64,000 nt of DNA from Cristatella mucedo. Taxonomy: Eukaryota; Bryozoa; Phylactolaemata; Cristatellidae. Position 1 is the first letter of the stretch, and every line of letters starts with the position of its first letter. The notes beneath the pieces were generated by a model. That model made no database searches. It was not told the origin of the DNA and saw only the letters and a list, made by a program, of their open reading frames with translations. Below are positions 23,177 to 34,663 of this stretch, in pieces. The position numbers and the translations under genes are program-made. The stretch spans positions 942,501 to 1,006,500 of the forward strand of contig WPIO01000025.1 in NCBI GenBank assembly GCA_009760855.2, given 5' to 3'.

Positions 23177-23476
23177 GTGACGACGGTGACCGCATTAATT
23201 GCCTTGGTCAACGTGCTCTGCAGGCTGCCCTCGTTCGCGCAGGCCGTGGCGCGGGAGGAGGCGGGCGTCGGCAGCGTTACGTACCGCGTTGTCGGTCGAG
23301 TGGCGCGAACGCTGCTAGTGGCGAGCAGCGCCGCCGACTGCGTGCTGTTCTCCTTCATCAGCGAATCATTCCGCTGGCGCCTGTGCCGAAGAGCGGCGGC
23401 GCCGCCGCCGCTCGCCGTGCGGACCGCGTGCGCCCGCCGGAGCGCCGCTTCTGCCGAGGTGGCGAGCGGCGTCTGA
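23177..23476 (+). CDS. GPCR1 exon 3 (TM6-TM7, C-terminus)
   Basis: Residues 284-382, after a 208-bp intron (22969-23176, acceptor catgcag). TM6 is VTTVTALIALVNVLCRLPSF: the usual CWxP is CRLP, so the toggle Trp is absent. TM7 is RVARTLLVASSAADCVLFSF, where NPxxY would be expected but neither Asn-Pro nor Tyr is present. Helix 8 follows (ISESFRWRLCRR), then an Ala/Arg-rich cytoplasmic tail ending at TGA 23474-23476. It aligns well with GPCR2 exon 3 (AREE.G, VAR..L.A, CVL..F...SFR). Confidence 0.85.
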   Translation: MTTVTALIALVNVLCRLPSFAQAVAREEAGVGSVTYRVVGRVARTLLVASSAADCVLFSFISESFRWRLCRRAAAPPPLAVRTACARRSAASAEVASGV

Positions 23477-24475
23477 CGGTGCCTCGCAAAATCGTGAGCC
23501 AAACGAGCGGGCCCCTTGGTGCTGCTGGGCTCGCCGATCGACTGCGCCCGCCAGAAAAAGGACGGCGACTGCCGAAAAACGGCGGTCCCTTTCCCAGCCT
23601 GTCGCCGTCGGCGGCCGAGTCAAGGCGTTTCGAGACAGCGCTCCCATGACCTGACTTGGCCGTCGTCGGCCGCTCAGAGCGCGCAGTGCAGTGGGGCCTA
23701 TTATTGCGTTGGCAGTGCGGCGCTGAGCTCAAAGGTTTTTTCCTACCGCCCGACGTTTAATGCCCCGTGTGACAAGACAGTCAGCCGCCAGGGATTTAAG
23801 GATTTTTTAGCGAAACCTGTATACTACTACCGGGTAGCCCTGCCGAGGTTATACTGTTCATACTAAGTTTGGTTCCTTGGGCTGTAGTCAAACCCGCCTC
23901 CCCTGCGCTCCGGGAGAATTGTCTTAATGACTCGTACGTACGATCTCGACTTCCAATATTAAATGCCACCTTTCTAACAGCATCGGAGCGCATGTCGACG
24001 CCTCGCGGGTATCCGCCGTAATGTGCTGAGAAAGCACCTTCGCGCTTAGGTCGATGACGATTTTTAAGCTGAAACAAGTAAGCTAAAGCCCGGCGATTGG
24101 GCATTTACTTGCTATCAGCATAGCAATGCGACATTAGCCTTAAAAAGAGCGATTTGTCAACAATATTCATGAGCGTCCAGACTTTCGGTGTTGGGCGACA
24201 GCAGCCTTGCTTTAGCAGCTGGCATCGGTCGCCAATCGAGAATAGTCGGTAATTAATCGAGATTAACCGCGAAACTACCGCATTCGCATGCATTTACCGA
24301 ACAGAGCCTCGAACACAGTGCTGGTCCTAGCGCGCCAGTCCTGCCATTAGCAATAGACAATGATGCTTACTGCGAACCGGCCGCTAGGCAGCGCCTTACG
24401 CCGTCGCAGAGCGGCGCACGGCAGCGCAGCTGGCGGCTCATTTCGGCAGCCGCGAAGTCACTCGGGAGCCGCGTG
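23477..24475. other. Downstream of GPCR1; no gene seen
   Basis: This presumably holds the GPCR1 3' UTR. No AATAAA close to the stop was evident. No repeat family was recognised. Confidence 0.4.
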
Positions 24476-24700
24476 CGGCCATCGGAAGCATGCATCCGCT
24501 GCCTACGTACGGTGCCCAGTGGGGCTAAGCAGCTCCGTAGACCCTGCATTGCGTGGCGGCGGAAAGCGCCGCCCCCAGCCAGCACTCTCAGAGGGCATTT
24601 CAAGCGTGAACACGTGCAACAGCGAGCGCTCCATTGGCTTACCTTTCCACGTCGGGCTCGTCGTGTTGCCCACTACAGTTGGCGGCAGGGAAGGATGTAA

Positions 24701-26222
24701 TGATAATAATAATATCTGTATAGCGCCGTCAGAGAACTTAATCTCTTTCTAGGGCTATGTATGCTGTAAAGAAAGCGTGATCAAGTGACTAATTGCTGCA
24801 TGCTCAATGTCAACAAGCATAGCATGGTTAGAGGTGGCATGCATAGTGTTAACATGTAAAATATGCCTAATGGCAGCATGCACAGTGCATAAGCACACAC
24901 AAAGGACAAATCACACGGATCCACTAAATTCCATGATAAACAGGTGCGCTTTAAGATTACTTTTAAATGTTAAGTCCAGGGAGGCCGGGGTCTAAGTCGA
25001 GATTAAGTTCCGGGCTTTAGGAGCGAAATCAACAAAACCGTACGCTACTGTGCCTAGCCTGGTGGAGAGTAGTTCTGATAGGTAGGCTGGAGGTAGAGAA
25101 TGAATGGACCTAAACAGCGGGTGACCGAATCTTGAAATCCATATATTATTGTTTTATTGGAAGTACATATGGGCGAGAAGTCATGTAACAACTGCGACGC
25201 TCACGACGGACAGGCCTAGCTAGAGTTTTGCACCAACTTTTAGCCCCTGATTGCACAGGCCAGCAAGCAGTGACTTTACTCGAGACCTTGTGCCACAAAT
25301 GCTTAGACCTATTAGAATTTAGAATCCGTGTCTAAGCAAGCCTGAATTGTAACAACGTCGTGTAGCGGAAAGTAGGCAGATTTTACTATGAAGCTAGTGT
25401 GTTCATCTAGGGAAAGGTCATTGGAAAAGTACACCTAAATTTCGCGAAGATGAAACACGAGATATGCTGACAGAGCCGACTTTTTTAGTGTCCAATTTCT
25501 TATTTCTTTCCAATATCTGAGTCACGTTTAGTTTTCCGTGACTAGCAAGCTGGTTTATCGCCATTCAACTTAAGAAAATCTGCTGCAATCTATGTGCGAA
25601 TGTCAGCAATACATGCAGTAAGGGAGCTGAGATCATTTGACGTACCGGAGGGATGGAATCAAGCCAAGGTACAACTTAGCTTCATATGCATAGAAGTGAA
25701 CGCCTAGGTTGTGCTTTTAGATCAAATCTCCAAGACGGAGTACACTTTAAAAATTTTAGTTGTTCGTCGGATGACCCTTGTACGTACACTTCAATACTTT
25801 GGAGTCTCCCATTGAGAGAGAAATCAGAACCATCGCAGCGAAGTGCCACTAAATGCCCAGGCGATTGGAGAGGCGCTCCAGAAGAACTTGATAAATAGCG
25901 TCAAACGCTGCCGAAAAATCAAGCAAAACTGACAAGAGAGACTTTACATAAGTCTGCATTCCTGATGATAAATATTGTCAAACGCTGCCGAAAGATCAAG
26001 CAAAACTGACAAGAGAGACTTTACATAAGTCTGCATTCCTGAGACTGCCGTTATACATTCATTGCAATGCTGAATCTGATGTCAAGGATCTTGAGGTTTT
26101 TGCGATTCACACGTGACTTTAGATGCGGATGAGGGCACACACTGTCGACTGAATGACATCAAAATCTGGTCATATAAGCAGAATTTGGGAATAATTGAAG
26201 GTGACAGCATACACTTGTGGGA
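24701..26222 (-). mobile_element. Degenerate family B copy inside duplication copy 1
   Basis: The 3' tail is at 24701-24760 (ataatatctgtatagcgccg then aacttaatctctttctaggg). The text then follows family B back through the C-terminal domain, RT and into the endonuclease-to-RT linker, ending near 26222 (cagaatttgggaataattga aligns with 16815-16840). Large parts are deleted and no open RT frame remains. Confidence 0.75.
25900..26043. repeat. 77-bp tandem duplication within a family B copy
   Basis: Positions 25900-25967 recur at 25977-26043 with a single difference (a/g) in the part compared: gtcaaacgctgccgaaaaat against gtcaaacgctgccgaaagat, through to ctgcattcctga. Confidence 0.9.
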
Positions 26223-26256
26223 ATCCTACGACGACCCGGCGTTCGGCGGTGTGCCT

Positions 26257-26397
26257 AGATGCTCGGACGCATGCAGAGATGCACGCTGGCGTCCCTAAGA
26301 TGCTCGCCAGCCTACGTAGATGCTCGGAGGCGTGCACAGATGCACGCCGGCGTGCACGTATGCTCTCCGGCGAGCATAAATGCTCTACACGCTACAC
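26257..26397. repeat. 20-bp minisatellite (about 7 units)
   Basis: Units of the form agatgctcggaggcgtgcac follow each other at 26257, 26277, 26298, 26318, 26338, 26358 and 26378. The paralogous position near 34697-34775 keeps only about four units. Confidence 0.75.
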
Positions 26398-27045
26398 GTG
26401 TGGCGATTTCAGCTGGTTTCTTACTGCCCTGGGGCGCAAGTTCGGCTTGGATTAAAGCGCCGCCGCCGCCGCCGGCGCTATAGAGAGCCGTTGGCGCTCG
26501 CTTAGCACACCGACAGCGGTCGAGCCTTCTCCTCGCTACAGTAGCGGTGGCGGTGGCGGGCCTTGCACAAGTGGATCGCAGCTGTTTTTGACACGACGCG
26601 TAGACTCCGGAAATTCGGAACAACGAGTGCTGACAGTCTGACAGTAAGCCTCTCGCGTACTGCAATGGTGACACGGCGGGGCTCTAGGCCGCTACAAAAT
26701 GGCAGCAAAATAGAAGGCGTAATTTAACTCCAGATTTTGGGAAGAGCGTGGCACGAAAAAAGGCAAAAAGGCTGCGAAATGTTAGCACCGCTGCAAAAAC
26801 AGTAGGACTGTTGAATTTCCCACCCTTGATAAACGTTAAATTCAATCAAACAGACGCGGGCTTACAAAAGGACATGTAACTTGCGTATACTGCGAGGCGA
26901 CCGGATGGAGAGTCCGGGAGCTTCGGGTTTCAGAAAAGCGGAGCAATTTGCAACGTTCGAAGTCGAGCAGCAGATTCCTCCTCACGGTTTCCCAGCGAGT
27001 GGCCGTCAAGGCACACGACCCTAATTGCGCTCACCACGACAGGGG

Positions 27046-27466
27046 AGCGTCGTTTAGTCTGCGACGTTCAGTTTGCGACCTGGAGACACTCGCTTACGAG
27101 CGACATCCCATGACCATGAACGGGGACCGCCACGGGTCGTGAATAGTGCAGCGCCGGATATTGCCTGGGTATGTGCTGCCTGAATGAGTTGGGCGCAGCG
27201 TGTGCCGAGCTTCACACAGCTTCCACCGCACGCCAGTTGGGTGCCTGCTTTAGCAAGAAGTCATTTCGAGTTTGAAGATGCCAAAAAATGTATAGCAAAC
27301 CAACACGCTTGAACAGCTAGCTGCTCGGTCGGCTGGTACTTTTGGATGTTGAGCGTGAACTGCGCGAGCTGTCCTCGGCGCAACCCTGCCAGACGGAGAC
27401 CACGAAAAAAAAGTGCTGACGTGCTTCTAATTAATCAAACTCGATACGCACTGTGTAATTCTTGAT
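27046..27466. other. Unassigned sequence
   Basis: No gene or element was recognised between the end of the duplication and the next family B copy. Confidence 0.4.
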
Positions 27467-28497
27467 AAAATGATCGTGGCGGACCAGCTAAACTCAACTC
27501 ATATATTAAAACTTCAAACCTTGCTAGTAAGTTCCAGTCTGGCTTTAGGGCTAATCACTCCACAAAGTCAGCATTGCTTAAGGTGTACAACGACCTACTT
27601 AGGAATGCAGACATAGGTAGGGTCTCTGCTTGTTTTGCTCGATCTTTTGGCAGCTTTTGATACTATCGATCACAACGTTCTTCTAGAGCGCCTTTTATCT
27701 CGCCTGGGCATCACTGGCACTGCTCTGCAATGGTTCAGGTCCTATCTCAGTGGGAGACCCCAGAGTATTGACGTGAATGGACAAAGATCATCCGAGGTAC
27801 CTCTGAAATATGGGGTACCTTTGGGCTCCGTGCTAGGTCCGGTTCTTTTCACGGTTTATACTCTCCCTCTTGTTGATGCGATTGCCCAGCACAATCTAGG
27901 CTTTCATTTCCATGCGGATGACACTCAGTTGTACCTTTGCTTTGATCCCTCCCAGCCTCCGAGCACCTTGAATTCTCTCAACTCGCTGCATATATTGATG
28001 ACATCCGCACATGGATGGCAGCAATTTTTCTTAAACATAACGATCATAAAACTAACTTATTAGGAATAGGCAAACCCAGTGTGATTCAGAAATTGGAAAG
28101 GCTGACGCTGAAAATGGACTGCCAGTATATCTCCTGTTGAATCAGCTCGAAATCTAGGTGTCATGTTTTAAAGTGACCTCTCGTTAGACGACCACATCCC
28201 TGATTTGACACTTAAAAAGAACTTAAGACACCTATTTAGGACAGTATTTAGTGGGTCCATGTGATTCGTCCTTCGTGTGCTTATGCGTGCTGACACTGTG
28301 CATCCTGGCACTAACCACATTTGCATGCTGACCCTGTGCATATCACCCCTATTATACCATGTTAATTACGTTGGTTATCAAGCATTATATTACTATACAT
28401 TCAATCGCGCTTTCCTTTGCAGCAAATGTAAAGTGCCTAGAAAGAGATTGTTATCTGAGGGCGCTTTATCAAGTGCATTATTATTTTTAAAATTATG
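27467..28497 (+). mobile_element. Family B copy with internal deletion
   Basis: It starts in RT (ADQLNSTHILKLQTLLVSSSLALG, aligned with family B around VVADQLNSYIETSHLASKFQS). It contains an open RT core (27635-28063: LLAAFDTIDHNVLLERLLSR, GVPLGSVLGPVLF, FHADDTQLYL) and jumps at about 28197 from gaccacatcc directly to the end of the C-terminal domain. The intact 3' tail ends gtgcattattattttt at about 28488. Roughly 500 bp of the C-terminal domain are missing compared with the 30.7-kb copy. Confidence 0.85.
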
Positions 28498-29279
28498 AGC
28501 GATTGTGCTAGGGAATATGCATGAATCTCTGCTTGTTGGCGAGATCAGTTAAGCCACTGCAGGTAAGCCGAGAAGTGCACCCTTCGAAAACCACTCTTAT
28601 CTAAAGATGCGTCCCGAGCGATAGTCTCACGGTGACGCGGCACTCGAATAGGGGGCCGGTCGGCGCCGTTTTTCGTCAGAACCCGAGTTAATCAAGCCTT
28701 TCGCGGGAGCATAACCGTATCAATAGTCTCGCTGCATCGAGTGCGTCATATCTTGTCAGGAACCCGGCGGATATACAATGAATCAAAACTACAGCGCCCT
28801 CGCTAAAGGAGCGCTGCTTACTACGAGAAACAGCCGAGCGCCGCGCTAGCAGCGCTGAGCGGCAGCGTCTTCCAGCGTTTATAGCTCCGTCCCTAGCCAT
28901 TACTCTCAAGCTGATGCACACTCTCAACGGCCGCTTGAGAAGACGTCAGTGAGCTCCGTGGCACGTCAGGCAAAAGTTCGCAACGCGCCTGCGCAACAGC
29001 TGCGGCAGTCGCCGTCCCCAGTGCATCGGCGAGCGGTGCGCGCAAGCTGGCACAGACGTCACAGCTCCGCAGTGGCAGCTTGTGACGCGTCCGCACGGCC
29101 GGCGTCGTCAGGTCAAAAGCTTTTAGCAGCCACCGCAACGACTCCATCCAACGTCGCGCCTCAACGGCTCCCAGAATGCATCCGACCTCTGCTGCATGGG
29201 CCGGCGCAGCAGATCGGCGCGAGCGCGGGCGCGTGAGCGACTTCAAGCGCCGCGCTGCGGCTGCTTTGGCTAAAGAATT
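28498..29279. other. Unassigned GC-rich sequence
   Basis: Overlapping open frames on both strands show no domain. No repeat was recognised. Confidence 0.4.
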
Positions 29280-29521
29280 CGCTCGATGCGGCTAAAACTA
29301 GTTCTGCGGCAAACTCGAGGTCATTGAGATCGTCACTTCCGTTCGTGTTGCGTAAGAATTGTGGAAGTGCGTTCCACAGTCTAGGACCTGCACAGCAAAA
29401 GCTTCTGTCACCTAGGGTCTTTAAGCAGAGGCATGAGCCATCTAATTTATAGTCCATACAGGACCTGAGGACACGAAGAGGCTGAAACTGGTGTAGCAGT
29501 TCAGCTATGTATGAAATGCCG
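29280..29521 (-). mobile_element. Family A fragment (C-terminal domain only)
   Basis: The minus strand reads YIAELLHQFQPLRVLRSCMD, then LGDRSFCCAGPRLWNALPQF, matching the end of the family A protein. It lacks the 3' UTR and everything upstream. Confidence 0.85.
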
Positions 29522-29975
29522 CGCCCACGCGTCATCGTGCGCAGCAGACAAAAATGCCCAGCCACAGCAGTAATCCGAATCGCTACTCCGCTCTTTCATT
29601 ACTGCCATCACTGCGTACGAGCTATTGCTGTTGACAATGACAGCGCCATTGGCCCGCACTTATAATACTGGCACGGCAACTCACACCTTCCCCCCTTTTC
29701 GTAAGTCGCTGATTGCGTCATAGCCGGTTTGCTACCCGCGCATTCACCTTTACTGTAACAAGTCATCGGGGTCGGCTCCAAAGGACAACTGCGCTAGTAA
29801 TTAATTTTCTATAGCGTCACGATTGGCCTTAGGGTATCATAGCCATTTACAAATCCAGCCGACAATTCCAGATATATGACAATTTCTCATTTATTGGAGG
29901 GCCAGGCAGAGTCTCAAGTGCTTGTGCTGACGTTATAAGTTCCTTCTGGACCTGCCGCGGCTGCACCCGCCGGCC
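29522..29975. other. Unassigned sequence
   Basis: Nothing recognisable on either strand. Confidence 0.4.
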
Positions 29976-30720
29976 GAATGAATAATAACAATTATAATGA
30001 CAGAATTTTCAGAGCACCTTAAGATAACCAAATCATTTTCTAGGCGCTTTAAGAAGTGTGCGTATTAGCTGGTGATAACTCGCACGCTGTCAGCACACAT
30101 GAGCAGACGAAGGGCAATTCACACGGGTCATGCAAATGCTTTGAGAAAAAAGGTAGACTTCCTACTTTTTTTTTATTTTATCAAGTCCGATGATGTCGTG
30201 ACGTTAGTCGGGAGTGGCTTCCAGGCTTTAGGAGCACGCGAAATATAGCCACACTCAAACGACTTGAGGTGGGTTCAAGGCACAGCTAAACACTTGAGTC
30301 TAAATGGTACGGTGGTACTATGGCTAGCCTGAATCGCAGTTATTTATGACAGGTAGGCTATTGCAAGAGAATGAACGTAACTAAAAGGGAGTGACAAATA
30401 TTTGAAGTCGATAAAATGCTTGATTGGGAGGCAGTAAAGCCCTGCGAGAAGTGATGTAATGATGCAGCTGCGACGTTCACGACAGACTAGCCTAGCTGCA
30501 GAGCTTCTGACCAAACTTATGCGCTTCAATCGCACAGGCCGAAAGACCCGCAAATAGTGGAGTTCTTCTCGATGAACAGTATCAAGTATTGATGCCGATG
30601 GATACAGCAAAGCAAGCAGAGACTGCACTTTAAGTCTGCATTCCTAACGAGGAACGTATACACTCGCAGCAGTCCTGATGCCATGGATTGTTTAACTTAA
30701 CAACCTGACTGGAACTCACT
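29976..30720 (-). mobile_element. Decayed family B copy with internal deletion
   Basis: The 3' end is at 29979-30050 (aataacaattataatgacag, then ttctaggcgctttaag). The C-terminal domain is recognisable at 30344-30560 (SSAARLVCRERRSC). After about 30560 the sequence skips to a more 5' part of RT (ctgcattcctaac near 30640). Its 5' end abuts the 5' end of the next copy. Confidence 0.7.
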
Positions 30721-30721
30721 C

Positions 30722-31493
30722 TCAACTTCGGGCTTTTTTAGATAAAGATACCACATCTAAGTTGGTCCATGCATTCGTGACATCCCGTCTCGACTTCTGC
30801 AACTCACTGCTTACCGGCCTACCAGCATGTGCGATCAGGCGATTGCAGCTGGTGCAAAACTCGGCAGCTAGACTTGTCTGTCGTGTGCGTCGCAGTTGCC
30901 ACATTACTCCACTTCTCGCCGACCTGCACTGGCTACCAGTCAAGCAACGGATTGACTACAAGGTTTTGTCGCTCACTTTTAGGTCCCTTCATTCTATGGC
31001 TCCAGCCTATCTTTCAGATATAATACCCCATCAGGCCAAGCATCGTACCACCCGCTTTTCGGAATCCAACAGTCTAGAAATACCTCATACAAACCTTAAA
31101 TCCTTTGGAGACCGTGCATTTGGTTCGTATGCTCCCACAGCCTGGAACTCCCTCCCGACCTGCGTCAGAACATCCCCCGACCTGACCACATTTAAAAGGA
31201 ACCTAAAAACACACCTATTTAGGACAGCATTTAGCGGGTCCCTGTGATTCGTCCTTGATGCGCTTGTGCGTGCTGACACTGTGCATGCTGCCACTAACCA
31301 CATTTGCATGCTGACCCTGTGCATGTCACCCCTAACCATATTATTAATTTTGTTTGTTTTTCAAGCATGATTTTACTTACTATTCTATTGCATATCACTT
31401 TGCAGCAAATGTAGAGCGCCTAGAAAGAGATTAAGTTCTCTGAGGGCGCTTTATCAAGTGCAATATTATTATTATTATTATTATTATTTTTGA
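30722..31493 (+). mobile_element. Young 5'-truncated family B copy with complete 3' end
   Basis: It contains the RT C-terminal domain as an open frame (30762-31247, 161 codons: SRLDFCNSLLTGLPACAIRR, CRVRRSCHITPLLADLHWLP, AWNSLPTCVRTSPDL) ending in a stop at the natural position. The full 3' UTR, the tail block at 31403-31455 and an (ATT)n end at about 31466-31487 follow. This is the best reference in the window for the family B 3' end. It ends about 330 bp before the GPCR2 start. Confidence 0.9.
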
Positions 31494-31819
31494 AGCTTGA
31501 TCTGAGACCGTGCGGTGGCTTCGTACCGGTGCCCTTGTACCACGCGTCCAGCTGCGTAAACATCCGCCATCGCGTGGGCTGCGTACCAGGCGGCTTTTTA
31601 TCAGTGCCGCAGGCCAACCACACCAGGGGCGCAGCACTGCCATCAAACTCAAAACTTCACCACAGCTGCCAAGCGGTAGCCCCCAAAGTCCCTCCCTCCT
31701 CCACCCCGTAATATCACCAGTCGGCAACCTATCAGATCTCCTTCCTATCCGCCCACAAGCAGCTACTTTCCGAACGAATAATATCTTCTTCCACCGCGAT
31801 CCTGAATAAGGATGCTTCG

Positions 31820-32352
31820 ATGGACGGCGCAATGGAAGGCGATGCAGAAGGCGGCGTAACGCGTACGCCGGTCGACGGCGGCATTTCGCGTACGCCGGTT
31901 GACGGCGGCGTTACGCGCACGCAGGTCGACGGCGGCGTTACGCGCACGCAGGTCGACGTCGGCGCGTGTTCCGCATGCGATGACGCCTCGGCTCGGGCCT
32001 ACCTCGCAACAGCGCTGGTGATAGCTCCGCTGGCGCTGTTCGCGCTCGCCGGCAGCACACTCGTCGTTATATCGTTCTCGGGCGGCCGTAAGCGCAACGG
32101 CGGCGGCGGCAGCCGCTGCCGGAGCCTCTCGCCCGCGTCGGCTCTCTTCGTCACGCTCGCCGCTCGCGACACGATGGCAGTCGTCACGTGCGGCGCCTAC
32201 GCTGCGTTCAAGGCTGCGCTCGAGTGGCAGCGCTCGGCCGGCTTCGAGGCGCTCGGAGCGCCGGCCGTCGTCGCCGAGATGGCGCTGCTCGAAGCGCAGC
32301 AGTTCGCCGTCATCTGGGGAACGTGGATCACGGCGGCGATAGCCTACTTCCG
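31820..32352 (+). CDS. GPCR2 exon 1 (repetitive N-terminus, TM1-TM3)
   Basis: First coding exon of the second rhodopsin-class receptor. The ATG at 31820 starts a short acidic leader, then four 9-residue repeats (VTRTPVDGG type, residues 12-47), then ACSACDDASARAYL before TM1 (about 60-86). TM1 has Ser (ALAGST) where the conserved helix-1 Asn should be. TM2 keeps Asp (LAARDTM, about 117). TM3 ends AIAYFR. There is no Cys at the usual top-of-TM3 disulphide site. The exon ends TTC CG before gtgagc, again splitting the DRY arginine. Full product with 32513-32921 and 35686-36042: 432 aa. Neighbours: a family B 3' end upstream, and GPCR1 13 kb upstream in the same orientation. Confidence 0.85.
31851..31958 (+). 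repeat. Four tandem 27-bp units in the GPCR2 N-terminus
   Basis: Units start at 31851, 31878, 31905 and 31932. The last two are identical; each encodes G-(V/I)-(T/S)-R-T-(P/Q)-V-D-G. They lie in the predicted extracellular N-terminus and keep the frame. Confidence 0.95.
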
Positions 32353-32512
32353 GTGAGCAGCCCCGTCCGCGGCGGGCGGGCGGGCGAGAGGCGCGGTGCG
32401 TCGCGGCGAGAAGCTCGCGCCGCCGTCGGCGAGCGGCTGCAAGGTGTGCGAGTGCGCTCTCCACTCGTCTCCCGTTAAAACGTGGCGCGTGCGTCCCCGG
32501 ATCTTCCTGCAG

Positions 32513-32921
32513 GTACCGCGTGGTGACTCGACCGGACGCCGCCGCTTCCGCGTGGAGCGGCGGCAAGATGCGTAGCCTGATGCTCGTCATCGTGGCGCTC
32601 ACGCTGGTCGTCTTCCTGCCCATAACGGCGCGCTTCAAGGTGAAGCAGATCGGATCAATCGCCTGCGACGGCGGCGGCGGAGCCGACGGTCGCGTCAAAT
32701 ACCGATTGGCCACGAGTGATTTTGCTCATTACGACATCTACAAGTTCGTCTACAGCTACGCGATCTTCTTCGGGCTGACTTTCGTCGCTCCGATCGGCCT
32801 CCAGGTGGCGCTGTCGGTCGGGCTCGTTCGCTCGCTGCGCGCCCAAAGCGGCATCCGCCGCTGCATGGCCGCCGGCGGCCGCTGTGGCGCCGACGACAAG
32901 CTCGCACGTCGTCACGCCAAG
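32513..32921 (+). CDS. GPCR2 exon 2 (TM4-TM5)
   Basis: Residues 178-314, after a 160-bp intron (32353-32512, acceptor cttcctgcag). The exon begins G TAC CGC, giving RYRVVTRPDAAAS, nearly identical to GPCR1. TM4 is SLMLVIVALTLVVFLPITAR. Loop 2 contains IACDGGGG and YRLATSDFAHYDIYKFVYSY. TM5 is IFFGLTFVAPIGLQVALSV. The third intracellular loop is basic and Cys/Gly-rich. The exon ends GCC AAG before gtgaga, phase 0. Confidence 0.85.
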
Positions 32922-33468
32922 GTGAGACCTGGCGCGAAAAATCACGCCGGTTCACGCCGCCGCTCGGCTGCTGCTGCTGTGCGCGAGCTACAAGCCGGCT
33001 CCCTCTCTTGCGGTCTCTCTCGCGCGCGCGCGAGCGTGTGCGCCCGCGCCTTCAAATATGACCTGCAGCGCCAGACGATCTTCAACTGGCCGCCGAGTGT
33101 ACGTCGGGGTGGGGGCAATTTTCGGGCGAGGAACTGCAGCGTGACGCAGCACTAGCGTTAGTTACCAGGCAAAATACGGGCGCGCCAGAATCCGCGAATG
33201 TGTGGGGCCGCGCGATTACCGCCGAACGTGGCTGCGAAAGAACATTGATAGCCGTGCGGAGTTAGGTGCTTTTTGTGGAGTTTGCCTAAGGGTGGTGCAG
33301 CTAAGGACATATTTTTCATCTGCCTGCCAAACTCACCTCGTGGTTAGAGCCACGCCTGAAAGTGTAATGCTCTTTTTTTCTGGGCGTGATTCGCCAGCTA
33401 CCCGGGTACTTTCAGCCGTGGAGGAGCCTTTACCACCGTACCTTAAGGCCGCTCGTTCCGGAAGAGTT

Positions 33469-33637
33469 AATATACTAATTAAAGAGAGAAAGCCAATCCT
33501 TCCGTCCGTCACGCGGCAAGGTGGCGCACTTCCGTTGGGCGGCAATATGGCGCAGCGTTGTCTTCCGTGACGGAACTACTGTGACTCAGCGAGCCGAGTC
33601 CGCAGGCAGTGAGCTGTTCGTGTTAATAATAACACTA
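33469..33637. repeat. Family C repeat (half unit of a fold-back element)
   Basis: It runs from tactaattaaagagagaaag through ggcgcagcgttgtcttccgt and actcagcgag to ggcagtgagctgttcgtgtt. It is the reverse complement of the units at 41693-41827 and 47246-47415, and corresponds to one arm of the fold-back at 47784-48012. Confidence 0.7.
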
Positions 33638-33897
33638 AGACGTAGCGTTTTGTTGCGGCTATCGCACAGCAGCAGCAACGAGAGAGCAGCCAAAGCAGAG
33701 CGGCCACCATAGGTCGCGCCCGGGCGGTGCGTGACGTTGCTAGGATCAGGACGGTGGCTTAACCATGATTAGCAAACAGCAAACCACGCATTAAACTAAG
33801 TTCTGAGACGACCTCTTTTCGTTAATGCATTCCGCTAATGAATAATATGCGGATTTGTTTTCGGTCAGTCTTGGCGTCGCTGGGCATCATCGCGGAA

Positions 33898-33975
33898 CTG
33901 GCACGGTAAGCCAGGACTCTGGCCTGGCACGGTAAGCCAGGACTCTGGCCCGGCACGGTAAGCCAGGACTCTGGC
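33898..33975. repeat. Three tandem 26-bp units
   Basis: Units at 33898, 33924 and 33950 read (c)tggcacggtaagccagga with almost no differences. Confidence 0.95.
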
Positions 33976-34204
33976 CGCTGGAAGCGTCCGCTGCCCTACG
34001 GTGCCTGTTGGGGTCAAGCAGCTCCGCAGGCTCTGCGTAGCGCAGCTGCGGCGGCGGCGGCGGCAAGCGCCGCCCCCTGCAGGCGCTCTCAAAAGTCCAC
34101 TTGAAGCGTGAGCACGTGCAACAGCGAGCGCTTCATTGGCTTACCTTTCCACGTCGGGCTCGTCGTGTTGCCCACTACAGTTGGGCGGCAGGGAAGGATG
34201 TAAT

Positions 34205-34663
34205 GATATTAGGAAGAATGTATTCGTATAGCGCATAAGAGAACTTAATCTCTTTCTAGGCACTTTACATTTGCTGTGAAGAAAGTGTGATTAAGTGATA
34301 AGTGGTAACATGCAGATGCCAGTGATTAGCAAAACATAGTTAAAATGTACATGCCCAGTGTCAACATGTAAAATATCGTTAGTGGTAGCATGCTTAGTGT
34401 CAGCACACACCAGCACACTAAAGACAAATCGCAAGGATCCGCTAAATGCCGTAGTAAACCGGTACACTTGAAGCTTCCTTTTAAACGTCGTCGGGGAATG
34501 TCGGGACGTCAGTCGGGTGTGAGTTCCAGGCATTGGGAGCGAAGTAACTAAAGGCGAGGTCTCTAAAGAATTTGAACCATACACTGCAGACCGAGTGAGA
34601 CCCGCGTGTGTTCAGTTGAGCAGAATTTTTTGTATTAATTGGCGGTTATTGCACACACGTGTG
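34205..34663 (-). mobile_element. Reduced family B copy inside duplication copy 2
   Basis: The 3' tail is at 34224-34290 (cgtatagcgcataagagaac, ctttctaggcactttacatt). The minus-strand C-terminal end is readable at about 34490-34584. Its innermost sequence (tattaattggcggttattgc) matches the 5' limit of the 24.7-26.2 kb copy, which is what shows the insertion is shared. Confidence 0.75.

Larger units (their letters stand above)
24476..27045. repeat. Segmental duplication, copy 1
   Basis: Three successive stretches pair with 33974-35475. 24476-24700 pairs with 33974-34204 (aacacgtgcaacagcgagcg against gagcacgtgcaacagcgagc, and gttgcccactacagttgg in both). Then comes a family B insertion at the same point in both. 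Then 26223-27045 pairs with 34664-35475 (for example gagagccgttggcgctcgct, and gtcgagccttctcctcgct in both). Copy 1 lies 1 kb downstream of the GPCR1 stop; copy 2 lies inside GPCR2 intron 2. Confidence 0.85.

Noticed and set aside
27181-27280. Possible remnant of a GPCR exon 3 after duplication copy 1 (frame ending FSKKSFRV)
   Set aside because: Only a few residues resemble NKSFRQK of GPCR2. No TM6 or TM7 text precedes it, so chance is more likely.
31732-31947. Minus-strand frame with a repeated VTPPST motif
   Set aside because: It is the antisense shadow of the 27-bp repeats in GPCR2 exon 1.
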